From NCBI GenBank assembly GCA_018240525.1, contig JAFEFN010000007.1, positions 62,001-126,000 of the forward strand: a DNA stretch of 64,000 nt. The letters run 5' to 3'. The notes under the pieces were generated by a model, which saw only the letters and a list, made by a program, of their open reading frames with translations, had not been told where the DNA came from and searched no databases. This document shows, one piece after another, positions 17,640 through 26,473 of this stretch. Numbering within the stretch: position 1 is the first letter of the stretch; each line of letters opens with the position of its first letter. Made by a program: the position numbers and the translations under genes. Origin of the DNA: Pseudomonadota bacterium. GTDB lineage: Bacteria; Pseudomonadota; Gammaproteobacteria; Steroidobacterales; Steroidobacteraceae.

Positions 17640-19589
17640 ATGCGTTCCTTCACGCGACATATCGTGCTTGCGGTCCTTCTGCTGCTGGGCACGGCCCTGC
17701 CTCAGCTGGCCGCGGCACAGGCAAGTGACGCGCAGCCCGCCGCCCAGCGCTTCATCGTCAAGCTGCGCCAGTCACCGGTGGGTGGTTCCCCGGAGCAGGT
17801 GCGCTCGCTGGCCACGCGCGAGGGCCTGCGCGTGCTCGGCGCGCGCCACGTGTACGCGGGCATGCACCTGCTGCAGGTTGAGGGGGGCATTTCCGAGACC
17901 CAGGCGCTGGCGCGCCTGCGCGCCGATCCGCAGGTCGAGTACGCGGTCGTGGATGAGCGGCGGCATGCGCTGGCCGCACCCGATGACCCGCTGTTCAGCG
18001 GCCAGTGGTACATGCAGAACACGCAAGCCTCGGCCGTGGACGCGGTCGATGCCTGGAACCTCTCCACCGGCAGCAAGGGCCTGGTGATCGCGGCACTCGA
18101 CACCGGCGTGCGCTTCGAGCACCCGGACCTGCGCAACGCCACCGACAACCGCCTCCTGCCAGGCTACGACATGATCAGTTCCGTCCAGACCGCCAACGAT
18201 GGCGACGGGCGCGACGCGGACGCCTCGGACCCGGGTGACTGGGTGTCCACCGAGGACACCAAGACCTCCCTGTTCAAGTCCTGCACGGTGTCCAACAGCT
18301 CCTGGCACGGCACGCGGGTTGCCGGGATCCTTGGGGCGATCACCAACAATGGCAGCGGCATCGCCGGCATGACGCAGAGCGGGTGGATCCTGCCGGTGCG
18401 CGTGCTCGGCAAATGCGGTGGCTATGACTCGGACATCATCGCCGCGATGGCCTGGGCCGCCGGGCTTCCCGTCGACGGCGTGCCCACGAATCCCTATCCG
18501 GCGCGCATCCTCAACCTCAGCCTGGGGTCGACCGGCAGCTGTCCGGCCAGTTACCAGCAGGTCGTCGACCAGCTGGTCGCACTGGGCGTCCTCGTCGTGG
18601 CATCTGCCGGCAACGAGGGTGGCCCGGTCGATGCACCGGGCAACTGCGCCGGCGTCGCCGCGGTGGCCGGGCTGCGACAGATCGGCACCAAGGTCGGCTA
18701 CAGCAGCCTCGGGCCGGAGATCGCGCTGAGCGCCCCCGCAGGCAACTGCGTCAATACGGGCGCCGGCCAGCCCTGTCTCTTCTCCATAGACACCACCTCC
18801 AACACAGGGACCACGGTGCCGGTCGCCAGTACCTACACCGACCAATCCAACTTCAACATCGGTACCAGCTTCTCGGCACCGATCGTGAGCGGCATCGCCG
18901 GCCTCATGCTCTCGGTCAACGGCAACCTCACCGCGGACCAACTGATCGCACGGCTGCAGCTCGGTGCCACGACGCCGTTTCCGGTCAACCCGGGCGCGCC
19001 GATGTGCCACGTGCCCGCGAATGCGAGCGACCTGCAGACCGCCGAGTGCAACTGCACCACCGATGTGTGTGGTGCGGGCATGGCCAACGCCAACGGGGCG
19101 GTACTGCAGGCCCTGCGCCCGATTGCCGCCGTCACGCTGCCCTCGAGCGTGAACGCGGGCGGCACCGTCTCACTCGATGCCAGCGCAAGCGCCGCCGCCT
19201 GCGGTGCCACCGTGGTGCGGTATCACTGGAGCGCGGACGCCGGGCAGACCCCGGTGCCTGTCATCAAGAACCCCGACAGCGCCATCGCCAGCGTCACCGC
19301 GCCGGCGAGCGGCATGTACATGCTGAGCCTGACGGTGACGGATGACGCGGGTCGCGCCGACACCGCCGCGGTGATCGTGACCTCGAGCCACGCCACCTCG
19401 ACCGCGCCCCCCAGCGCCGGCGACAGCGCCTGCCTCACGCCGGTGAATTTCACGGTCACCACCAAGCCGAGTTCGGGCGGTTCGGGCACGCCACCGGCGA
19501 GCGGGGGCGGAGGCGGGGGCGGCAGCCTGGACCTCGTCGGCCTGCTGTGCGGGCTGGGGCTGCTGCTGCGCAGGGGCGCGCGGCGCTAG
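17640..19589 (+). CDS. secreted subtilisin-like S8 protease with GlyGly-CTERM tail
   Basis: A 649-aa preproprotease. A signal peptide (FTRHIVLAVLLLLGTALPQL) is followed by an I9-type propeptide (RFIVKLRQSPVGG to YAVVDERR) and the S8 domain with triad Asp154 (ALDTGVRFEHPDL), His223 (SWHGTRVAGILG) and Ser410 (GTSFSAPIVSGIAGL). A C-terminal Ig/PKD-like domain (about 500-600) precedes a poly-Gly run, a hydrophobic helix and RRGARR at the extreme end. That is the tripartite GlyGly-CTERM signal processed by rhombosortase in type II secretion hosts. The ATG at 17640 precedes the signal peptide. Its stop overlaps the convergent TPR gene. Confidence 0.9.
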   Translation: MRSFTRHIVLAVLLLLGTALPQLAAAQASDAQPAAQRFIVKLRQSPVGGSPEQVRSLATREGLRVLGARHVYAGMHLLQVEGGISETQALARLRADPQVEYAVVDERRHALAAPDDPLFSGQWYMQNTQASAVDAVDAWNLSTGSKGLVIAALDTGVRFEHPDLRNATDNRLLPGYDMISSVQTANDGDGRDADASDPGDWVSTEDTKTSLFKSCTVSNSSWHGTRVAGILGAITNNGSGIAGMTQSGWILPVRVLGKCGGYDSDIIAAMAWAAGLPVDGVPTNPYPARILNLSLGSTGSCPASYQQVVDQLVALGVLVVASAGNEGGPVDAPGNCAGVAAVAGLRQIGTKVGYSSLGPEIALSAPAGNCVNTGAGQPCLFSIDTTSNTGTTVPVASTYTDQSNFNIGTSFSAPIVSGIAGLMLSVNGNLTADQLIARLQLGATTPFPVNPGAPMCHVPANASDLQTAECNCTTDVCGAGMANANGAVLQALRPIAAVTLPSSVNAGGTVSLDASASAAACGATVVRYHWSADAGQTPVPVIKNPDSAIASVTAPASGMYMLSLTVTDDAGRADTAAVIVTSSHATSTAPPSAGDSACLTPVNFTVTTKPSSGGSGTPPASGGGGGGGSLDLVGLLCGLGLLLRRGARR

Positions 19590-20323
19590 GCGAGCTTCTG
19601 CGCGAGGTCCAGCCATTCGCGCTGGGCCCGCCGGTAGTGCCCCGGAGCGATCCTGGCCTGCGCCAGCAGTTCGCGGGCCACCTTCTGCGCTTCCTCGCGC
19701 TGACCCTGAGCCTGCAGCAGCTGCGCGTAGCGCACCGCCGCTTCCGCGCCGGGGTAGGAAGAGGCCACGATGCGGTATTCGTCCAGGGCGCGCGCGGGGT
19801 TGCCTTCCGCTTCCAGCGCCCGTGCAAACAGCAGATGCCCGGCCGGTGAACGAAAGTCCGGATTGAGGCGGATGAGCTCGTCGAGGGTGCTGCGCGCGGC
19901 GCTCGCATCGCCCTTGGCGAACTGCGCCTGGGCAAGTCCCAGCATCAGGTTCGGGTCATGCTCGTACAGGCCGCTGAGCGCCTGCCGGTATTGTGCGATG
20001 GCGTCGTCATAGCGTTCGTGGCGCACCAGCTCTTCGGCGTAGCGCTGCCGCGAGGCCACGTTCGCACCCACCTGCGCCTCGCTCTCGTAGCGGCGCAGAT
20101 CGCGCTGCGGGTCCACCGCCTTGCGAAAGCTGCGCGCCGTGCGCTGCGCCGCGCGCCCCCGGGTGAACTCGGGCAGCACTTCCACGATCAGGTAGGCGAC
20201 GATCCCGGGAATCGCAAGGCCCGGGATGATCAGGATCCAGATCCACAACGTGTTTCGGCCCGTCTTGATGACGTGCACGATAAAGGCGGCCTGGATCACC
20301 AGCGAAAGGATGAAAAACAGCAT
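19586..20323 (-). CDS. membrane-anchored tetratricopeptide repeat protein
   Basis: A 245-aa protein with two N-terminal hydrophobic helices (FFILSLVIQAAFIVHVI and LWIWILIIPGLAIPGIVAYLIV, a PLDc_N-like anchor) followed by a soluble region of TPR helices. The repeats are visible as YAEELVRHERYDDAIAQYRQ, PNLMLGLAQAQFAKGD, PAGHLLFARALEAEGNPARA and AAVRYAQLLQAQGQREEA. TPRs usually scaffold protein complexes, and no partner is evident. It lies alone between convergent protease and co-directional PQQ dehydrogenase genes. Confidence 0.8.
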   Translation of the reverse strand: MLFFILSLVIQAAFIVHVIKTGRNTLWIWILIIPGLAIPGIVAYLIVEVLPEFTRGRAAQRTARSFRKAVDPQRDLRRYESEAQVGANVASRQRYAEELVRHERYDDAIAQYRQALSGLYEHDPNLMLGLAQAQFAKGDASAARSTLDELIRLNPDFRSPAGHLLFARALEAEGNPARALDEYRIVASSYPGAEAAVRYAQLLQAQGQREEAQKVARELLAQARIAPGHYRRAQREWLDLAQKLA

Positions 20324-20454
20324 CTACGGTCCTATTGGCGGACGGGCAACCTGGCAGGGCTCACCGGCATTGCATCGGCTGCAGCGCAGCGAGTCACAGT
20401 GCCCATCTTACCTGCCCGGGGCGGCCGGCGACTGCAGCCCATGGTGCGCCGTGG

Positions 20455-22449
20455 CTAGTGCTTGCGCGGCGGGCCCGGCAGCGCGAAGGCGATGACGTAG
20501 TCGCCGCGGGTCGTGCCGAGGGCGCCATGACCGCCAGCGGCGATGACCACGTATTGGCGCTGCTCGGGGCCGGCGCGATAGGTCATGGGCGTCGCCTGCC
20601 CGCCGGCCGGCAACTTGTATTTCCACAGTTCGCGTCCGGTCTCGATGTCGAAGGCGCGCATGTAGTCATCCATGGCGGCCGCGACGAACACCACGTCGCC
20701 CGCGGTGGCGATGGGGCCACCCGCATTGGGCATGCCGAAGTCGCGCGCCGGGATGAACCAGGGCGTGCGGCCCTCGGTCGAGCCGAGCGGCACCTGCCAG
20801 GCGATGCGATTGCGGCGCAGGTCGACGCTGACGAGGGTTCCCCACGGCGGGGGCGTGCACGGCAGCCCCAGCGGCGAGAGCAGCGGTTCGCGGCGCATGC
20901 CGTACGGGGTGCCTGCCTGGCGGCCGAACTCCGCATGCGGGTACTTGCCCGAGTGCATCTGGGCCTCCAGCTCCTGCTGCGGCACCAGCGTGACCATCAT
21001 GGGCATCTGGTTCACGGCGGCGATGACGCGCTGGCGCTGCTCGTCGAAGACGATGCCGCCCCAGTTCACCCCGCCGGCGTAGCCGGGATAGAGCAGCGTG
21101 CCGCGCGTGTCCGGCGGGGTGAAGATCCCCTCGTTGCGCAGCGATGCGATCAGCTCGCGGCACTTGCCGCGATCCCAGAACGTCAGCCCCCAGGCCTCTT
21201 CCGGTCGTACGGCTGCCTGCGGGACCAGCGCGGGCAGCGACGAGAACGGCTGCGTTGGCCAGGCCTTCTCCCCCGGCACGGTGCTGGCCGGCACGGGCTT
21301 TTCGGTGAGCGGAAAGAGTGCGCGACCCTGGGTGCGCTCGAACACGTACAGCATGCCGGTCTTGGTGGCCTGGATGACCCCGGGCACCGGGGCGCCCCCC
21401 ACGTCGATATCGCCGAGTACGGGCTGCGCGGCCAGGTCGTAGTCCCACAGGTCGTGATGCACCAGCTGCTGGTGCCACACGGGCTTGCCGTTGCGCACGT
21501 CGAGCGCGAGCAGGGTGTTGGCAAAGCGGTCGGAGCCCAGGCGCTCGCCGCCGTAGAAATCCGGGCTGGCGGAGGCGGTGGACACAAACACCAGTCCGTG
21601 TTCTTCATCGACCGAGATCACGCCCCAGGCATTGCCGGCACCGGTGTTCGCTGCCTGCTCGGGGTTCCACTCCGCTGCGGCCGGGTGGGAGGGCGAATCC
21701 GGCAGCGGGTCGAACGACCAGACGAGCGAGCCGGTGTGCGCCTCGAAGGCGCGGATCACCCCCCGCTCGACGTTGGTCGCCCGGTTGTCGCCGATGGCCG
21801 AACCGACGATGACGATGTTGCCGTAGACGGTGGGCGGCGAGGTCACGAGGTAATCCCCCGGGTCGCGGATGCGTACGCCGCGGGTCAGGTCGATCTGCCC
21901 GTGCTCGCCGAAGTCTGCGCAGGGCAGGCCGGAATCGGCGTCCAGTGCCAGCAGGCGCGCGTCCAGGGTGCCGGTGAACACGCGCCGGCGGCACGGCCCG
22001 GGTGGCCGCGGATTGGGTTCCTCCCACAGGCTCACCCCGCGCGCACTGGCCTCCGAGTACGCATGGGCGCGGTCGATGTGGGGGTCGTAGCGCCAGCGCT
22101 GCATGCCCGTCTGCGGATCGAGCGCCAGCACGATGTTGGTCGCGGTCTCGAGGTAGAGCAGGCCGAAGGCCTGTACCGGCGTGGTCTCGAAGGTGAGCTT
22201 GCCCGCCCTGGCGAAGCCGGCGCCGAGCTCACCGGTGCGGTACGTCCAGGCGACACGCAGCGAGCCGACGTTGTTGCGGTTGATCTGGTCGAGGCTGGAA
22301 AAGCGCCGGCCGAAGCCGTCGCCACCGTAGTAACCCCAGTCGCTCGCCGAGCGGATCTGGGCATGCGCGGGCGGGACCGCGCACAGCCATGCACCGGCGA
22401 GCACCGCGCCGCGCAGTGCCGCTTGCCATGGTCTGTGAGCCGATGCCAT
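20455..22449 (-). CDS. periplasmic PQQ-dependent dehydrogenase (glucose/quinate/shikimate family)
   Basis: A 664-aa eight-bladed propeller quinoprotein. A cleavable signal peptide ends PPAHAQ, then the mature protein starts SDWGYYGGDGFGRRFSSLDQI. Tryptophan-docking and PQQ contacts include RWRYDPH, VNWGGIVFDEQRQRVIAAVN, TPYGMRREPLLSPLG and GGPIATAGDVVFVAA. The blocks match the membrane-bound Gcd/QuiA family, but the five-helix membrane anchor is missing, so electrons must leave by another acceptor. The likely substrate is a sugar or cyclic polyol, not determinable here. No pqq biosynthesis genes are in the window. Confidence 0.85.
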   Translation of the reverse strand: MASAHRPWQAALRGAVLAGAWLCAVPPAHAQIRSASDWGYYGGDGFGRRFSSLDQINRNNVGSLRVAWTYRTGELGAGFARAGKLTFETTPVQAFGLLYLETATNIVLALDPQTGMQRWRYDPHIDRAHAYSEASARGVSLWEEPNPRPPGPCRRRVFTGTLDARLLALDADSGLPCADFGEHGQIDLTRGVRIRDPGDYLVTSPPTVYGNIVIVGSAIGDNRATNVERGVIRAFEAHTGSLVWSFDPLPDSPSHPAAAEWNPEQAANTGAGNAWGVISVDEEHGLVFVSTASASPDFYGGERLGSDRFANTLLALDVRNGKPVWHQQLVHHDLWDYDLAAQPVLGDIDVGGAPVPGVIQATKTGMLYVFERTQGRALFPLTEKPVPASTVPGEKAWPTQPFSSLPALVPQAAVRPEEAWGLTFWDRGKCRELIASLRNEGIFTPPDTRGTLLYPGYAGGVNWGGIVFDEQRQRVIAAVNQMPMMVTLVPQQELEAQMHSGKYPHAEFGRQAGTPYGMRREPLLSPLGLPCTPPPWGTLVSVDLRRNRIAWQVPLGSTEGRTPWFIPARDFGMPNAGGPIATAGDVVFVAAAMDDYMRAFDIETGRELWKYKLPAGGQATPMTYRAGPEQRQYVVIAAGGHGALGTTRGDYVIAFALPGPPRKH

Positions 22450-22522
22450 CTGCTCATTATCCGCGAAGGCGCCGGTCGGTCGCGACCCCTTCGGCTATGG
22501 CGGCGCATGGTATTCTCCAGCC

Positions 22523-24808
22523 GTGAGTTCTTCACGGGCGATCACGCCCCGGCGCCAGGCAGCAGCTTTTCTCCTCGCGGTTCTCTGGCTCGCGTGCGCT
22601 ACGGCCGTCGGCGCACAGTCTGCGCCGGAAAATCCCGCCACCGCGGCCACCCAACCCCAGCGTCCGCGCATCGGCCTGGTGCTCTCCGGCGGCGGCGCGC
22701 GCGGCGCAGCGCACGTAGGGGTGCTCAAGGTGCTCGAGGAGATGCACGTGCCGATCGATGCGATCGCCGGCACGAGCATGGGCGCGGTAGTCGGCGGACT
22801 GTACGCCAGCGGCCTGAGCGCCGGCGAGATCGAAAAGCTCATGACCTCCACGGACTGGCAGGAGGCCTTCCGCGGCTGGCCGGCGCGCGAGGACCTGTCA
22901 CTGCGGCGCAAGCAGGAAGACGACACTTTCCTCGTGAAGTTCCCGCTTGGCCTGCATGGCGGCCACGTCATCCTGCCCAAGGGCCTGATCCAGGGGCAGA
23001 AGCTGACCGAGATCCTGCGGCGCCTCACGCTGCCGGTGGCGCGCACCAACCGCTTCGATGACCTGCCGACGCCATTTCGCGCCGTGGCGACCGATCTTGA
23101 GAACGGTGCCGCGGTGATCATGGACTCCGGCGACCTGACGAGCGCGATGCGTGCCAGCGTCTCCGCGCCGGGCGTCTTCGCGCCCTTCGAGCGTGACGGT
23201 CGGGCGCTCGTCGATGGCGGGCTGGTTGACAACGTGCCGGTGGATATTGCCCGCGCCATGCACGTGGACGTGCTCATTGTCGTGGACGTCGGCTTCCCGC
23301 TGCTGCAGCTGAAGCAGCTGTCCAGCGCCCCGCTGATCTCCAACCAGATGCTGGCCATCCTCATCCAGCGCAGCTCGCAGGCGCAGCTGGCGACGCTTAC
23401 GCCGACCGACGTGCTCATCCAGCCGCCCCTCGGCAGCATCTCCTCGTTCGACTTCGGCGCCGTGCGCAAGGCCATGGCCACCGGCGAGGTCGCGGCGCGC
23501 ACCCATGCCGGCCAGCTCGCCAACCTCGCCGTCGGCCTGCAGGAAATGCAGTCGTATGCGCAGCAGCGCGCTGCGCGGCGCGCGCCATCCCCGGTCATCG
23601 ACTTCGTCAGGGTCGACCCGGAGTCGGAGAAGTACGTGCCGCCAGCGGCCGGGGAGTTGTTCAAGGCGCTCGAGGGCAAGCCGCTGGACGCGCAGGAAGC
23701 GCAGGAGGCGGTCACCGCCTTGTACGGACGGGGCCGCCTCGACCTGCTCGACTACCGGGTCATCGGCGACGGGGACCGTTACGGGCTGGCGCTGGACGCC
23801 CGCCCGGTCTGGCACGGCCCGGACTACATGCGTTTCGGGCTCAATCTCCAGGACGACCTGAAGGGCGGCGCGACCTACAACGCCGCGGTACGCTTCGTGG
23901 TCTCGGACATCACGCGCAACTCCGGGGAGTGGGTGACGGATCTGCAGATTGGCAGCTCGTCGCTCGCTTCCACCGAGCTGTTCCTGCCGCTGGCGCAGTA
24001 CTCCGGCTGGTTCGTCATGCCGCACGTGCAGACACTGGCCCGCGATGCCTACGTGGTGCAGGACCAGGAGCTGCTCGCCGAGTACCGCATCCATACCTTC
24101 GACTACGGCGCCGACTTCGGCCGCCAGTTCGGAAACTGGGGCGAGCTGCGCACCGGCGTCTACCGGCAGGAGGGGCATTATTCGCTGAAGATCGGCGATC
24201 CGACCGACCCCAACGTCGTCAACCTCACGCAGGATCCCTTCGACACGACCAACATCTTCGTGCGGGCCACGTATGACCGGCTGGACGACATCAACTTTCC
24301 GCACCGCGGGCAGCAGGCGACGCTGCAGTGGACCGGCATACGCAACACCTCGGGCCCTGCGCAGACCGCCGATCAGGTGACGTTGAACTACATCGGCGCC
24401 CGTACCTTCGGCCGCAATACCTTGGTGCTGTCCGCCTCCGGCGGCATGACCCTGCAGGATCACGTCACCGACCTCAACTTGCAGTTCCCGCTGGGTGGAT
24501 TTCTCAACCTGTCGGGCCTGCGCGCCAACTCGATCTTCGGTCCGCAGTTCGGCATCGCCCGGCTGATCTACTACCGACAGATCGGCCGCGGCGGACCCAG
24601 CTGGCTGGACGTACCGACCTACCTGGGGGCCTCACTGGAGGCAGGCAACGTCTGGGCGACGCGCAGCGAGGCGAGCTTCGGCAATACGCAGAAGAATGGC
24701 AGCGTGTTCATCGGAATGGATACGCTGCTCGGCCCGCTCTACATTGCCAGCGGCTTCGACACGCACGGCAACCAGCAGTTCTACCTCTTCCTCGGCCGCA
24801 GTTTCTAG
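22523..24808 (+). CDS. patatin-like phospholipase autotransporter, PlpD type (type Vd)
   Basis: A 761-aa secreted lipase fused to its own outer-membrane barrel. After a signal peptide, the patatin domain shows the oxyanion loop LSGGGARGAAHVG (about 55-67), nucleophile Ser85 in GTSMG and Asp231 in DGGLVDNVP, forming the Ser-Asp dyad. A POTRA-like segment follows (FVRVDPESEKYVPP, about 365-430). A BamA/Omp85-like 16-stranded barrel comes next, ending in FYLFLGRSF with the terminal Phe typical of BAM substrates. The start is GTG 22523. It is divergent from the PQQ dehydrogenase. Confidence 0.9.
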   Translation: MSSSRAITPRRQAAAFLLAVLWLACATAVGAQSAPENPATAATQPQRPRIGLVLSGGGARGAAHVGVLKVLEEMHVPIDAIAGTSMGAVVGGLYASGLSAGEIEKLMTSTDWQEAFRGWPAREDLSLRRKQEDDTFLVKFPLGLHGGHVILPKGLIQGQKLTEILRRLTLPVARTNRFDDLPTPFRAVATDLENGAAVIMDSGDLTSAMRASVSAPGVFAPFERDGRALVDGGLVDNVPVDIARAMHVDVLIVVDVGFPLLQLKQLSSAPLISNQMLAILIQRSSQAQLATLTPTDVLIQPPLGSISSFDFGAVRKAMATGEVAARTHAGQLANLAVGLQEMQSYAQQRAARRAPSPVIDFVRVDPESEKYVPPAAGELFKALEGKPLDAQEAQEAVTALYGRGRLDLLDYRVIGDGDRYGLALDARPVWHGPDYMRFGLNLQDDLKGGATYNAAVRFVVSDITRNSGEWVTDLQIGSSSLASTELFLPLAQYSGWFVMPHVQTLARDAYVVQDQELLAEYRIHTFDYGADFGRQFGNWGELRTGVYRQEGHYSLKIGDPTDPNVVNLTQDPFDTTNIFVRATYDRLDDINFPHRGQQATLQWTGIRNTSGPAQTADQVTLNYIGARTFGRNTLVLSASGGMTLQDHVTDLNLQFPLGGFLNLSGLRANSIFGPQFGIARLIYYRQIGRGGPSWLDVPTYLGASLEAGNVWATRSEASFGNTQKNGSVFIGMDTLLGPLYIASGFDTHGNQQFYLFLGRSF

Positions 24809-24814
24809 GCGCTC

Positions 24815-25192
24815 TCAGGCATCCCCGGTGGGGACGATGGCGGCGGTCTCGGCCATGAGGATGACGGCGCGCTGCGGCGCGCGCGTGCGGTGCACGATGC
24901 CCTTGGGCACCACGAAGCCCTCACGCGGCTTGAGCTCCACTGACCGGTCCTCGAGGTCGATGAAGAACGTCCCCTCGAGCACGAAGAAGAACTCGTCGTC
25001 GTTGTCGTGCTTGTGCCAGTGATACTCCCCCTGCAGCACCCCGAGGCGGATGACCGAGTCGTTCACCCGGCACAGCGTCTGGTTGTACCAGGGGTGTTGG
25101 TTTCCGGCGACGAGGGCAGGCACGTCCACCACCTGCAGCGGCGGGAACTTCACGTCCAGGTAGGTCGCGTAAGGGTAGATCGACTCGCTCAT
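24815..25192 (-). CDS. small cupin-domain protein
   Basis: A 125-aa single-domain cupin. Motif 1 is visible as GEYHWHKHDNDDEFFFVLEG (His, His and Glu metal ligands) and motif 2 as FVVPKGIVHRTRAP. No other domain is present. Such proteins may be metal-dependent isomerases or dioxygenases or may simply bind small ligands. It ends 6 bp from the patatin gene's stop (convergent) and is 42 bp downstream of the small gene at 25235. Function unknown. Confidence 0.8.
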   Translation of the reverse strand: MSESIYPYATYLDVKFPPLQVVDVPALVAGNQHPWYNQTLCRVNDSVIRLGVLQGEYHWHKHDNDDEFFFVLEGTFFIDLEDRSVELKPREGFVVPKGIVHRTRAPQRAVILMAETAAIVPTGDA

Positions 25193-25234
25193 GCTTCCTC
25201 CGGCTGTCAGGCGCCGCCGGCAGCGGGCGGCAGC

Positions 25235-25501
25235 TCAGAGCCCGCGGCTCTCGGCAAGCTTCTCGATCTTCTGAAACACCAGCGCCGGCCGGTCCGTGGC
25301 GCGGGAATACTCGTGGCGGCGGCTCATTTCCGCCATGGCCGCGTCCCGCTCCTCCGGGCTCGGGTACCAGTGCTGGCGCTGCCACTCGGGCCCGAGCAGC
25401 TTCCGGAAGGGATCCCCGGGAGGGAGGCTGACCCGGATGCCATAGGGTCGCAACTTCTCGAGGGGTGGGACACGCAGGTTCTGGGGCTGGCTGATGCTCA
25501 T
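25235..25501 (-). CDS. conserved-looking small hypothetical protein
   Basis: An 88-aa soluble, charged protein without cysteines, signal peptide or membrane segments. Aromatic and proline-rich patches (LRPYGIRVSLP, GPEWQRQHWYPSPEERDAAM) suggest a folded small protein. It probably shares a transcript with the downstream cupin. I do not recognise a function. Codon use is like the surrounding core genes and it fits neatly between neighbours, so I treat it as real. Confidence 0.6.
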   Translation of the reverse strand: MSISQPQNLRVPPLEKLRPYGIRVSLPPGDPFRKLLGPEWQRQHWYPSPEERDAAMAEMSRRHEYSRATDRPALVFQKIEKLAESRGL

Positions 25502-25637
25502 GGCAAAAGCTTAAGGTGGCGGGTGTTCGGGCGGCAAGCAGTGCCAGTGCCATCAAGGGCTTAGACGCGCTCGTGCCCGCCCTTGAGTCTGGCCTGCCGG
25601 ATCCCCACACTCACCTGCCCGGAAAAGGAGAAGCGCC

Positions 25638-26300
25638 ATGGCACTGTTCCGCAAGAGCTCGACGATGCCCACCAGGGACGAGGCCCTGTCCGGACGCAGC
25701 AGCCCGATGCCGGTGCCACAGACGCACTTCGTCAACGGCCACCGCATCGCCGCGCCGTTTCCCGCCGGACTCAAGGACGCGTACTTCGGGCTGGGCTGCT
25801 TCTGGGGTGCGGAGCGCATTTTCTGGACGCTGCCGGGCGTGTATTCCACCGCGGTCGGCTATGCGGGGGGATTCACGCCGAACCCCTCCTACGAGGAGGT
25901 GTGCACAGGCCAGACGGGTCACACCGAGATCGTGCGCGTGATCTATGACCCGAAGAAAGTCGACTACGAGGACCTGCTGAAAGTGTTCTGGGAGTCGCAC
26001 GACCCGACCCAGGGTATGCGACAGGGGAATGACGTCGGAACGCAGTACCGCTCCGCCATCTACACCACCGACAAGGAGCAGGCTGGGCTGGCCGAGGCCT
26101 CGAAGCGCGCCTATCAGCAGCGCTTGACTGCGGCCGGCCTGGGGACGATCTCTACGGAGATCCGGGAGGCGCCGGAGTTCTTCTATGCGGAGGACTATCA
26201 CCAGCAATATCTGGCGAAGAATCCGAACGGGTACTGCGGGATTGGAGGGTGTGGGGTGCCCTTCAAAATCGCGGAGTTACAGGTGGGTGAGAAGGCGTAG
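25638..26300 (+). CDS. msrA: peptide methionine sulfoxide reductase A
   Basis: A 220-aa MsrA repairing methionine-S-sulfoxide. The catalytic Cys54 is in [13 protein letters not shown]. The segment [30 protein letters not shown] and [11 protein letters not shown] are standard, and the resolving cysteines are 200 and 205 in [12 protein letters not shown]. The start is an ATG at 25638 behind AAAAGGAGAAG. Its last ~35 codons are the template of repeat copies found four more times downstream, and the current 3' end itself appears to be a replacement tail brought by the most recent insertion. Enzymatic residues are intact, so the gene should be functional. Confidence 0.95.
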   Translation: MALFRKSSTMPTRDEALSGRSSPMPVPQTHFVNGHRIAAPFPAGLKDAYFGLGCFWGAERIFWTLPGVYSTAVGYAGGFTPNPSYEEVCTGQTGHTEIVRVIYDPKKVDYEDLLKVFWESHDPTQGMRQGNDVGTQYRSAIYTTDKEQAGLAEASKRAYQQRLTAAGLGTISTEIREAPEFFYAEDYHQQYLAKNPNGYCGIGGCGVPFKIAELQVGEKA

Positions 26301-26457
26301 CGGAAGCTACACCGAGGGTTCCAGCAGGAAATCCGACGGTTAGCGGCGTCCACAGCCAAGACCCTGCGTGGTTCTGCAGAGAAATCCGGCATCTGTTCGG
26401 CTCTGACGTCTACCGGAATTCTACCGTCGACCGCTGCTCAGGATAGTCCGCGGCGAA
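26193..26457 (+). repeat. msrA-tail repeat R0 (current msrA end plus downstream 157 bp)
   Basis: From the Asp-Tyr-His codons of msrA through its stop (26300) and on to GCGGCGAA at 26457. This 265-bp stretch aligns without gaps to 28439-28703, with about 36 mismatches by eye. It ends with the motif set GTCTACCGG (26408-26416), TTCTACCG and GTCGACCG (26426-26433). It therefore marks the left edge of the first cassette. Confidence 0.85.
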
Positions 26458-26473
26458 ACGAACGGATCGATCC

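Noticed and set aside
20335..23061. A 908-codon plus-strand frame opposite the PQQ dehydrogenase and into the patatin gene
   Set aside because: No domain, biased composition, and fully explained by the PQQ dehydrogenase and patatin genes in other frames.
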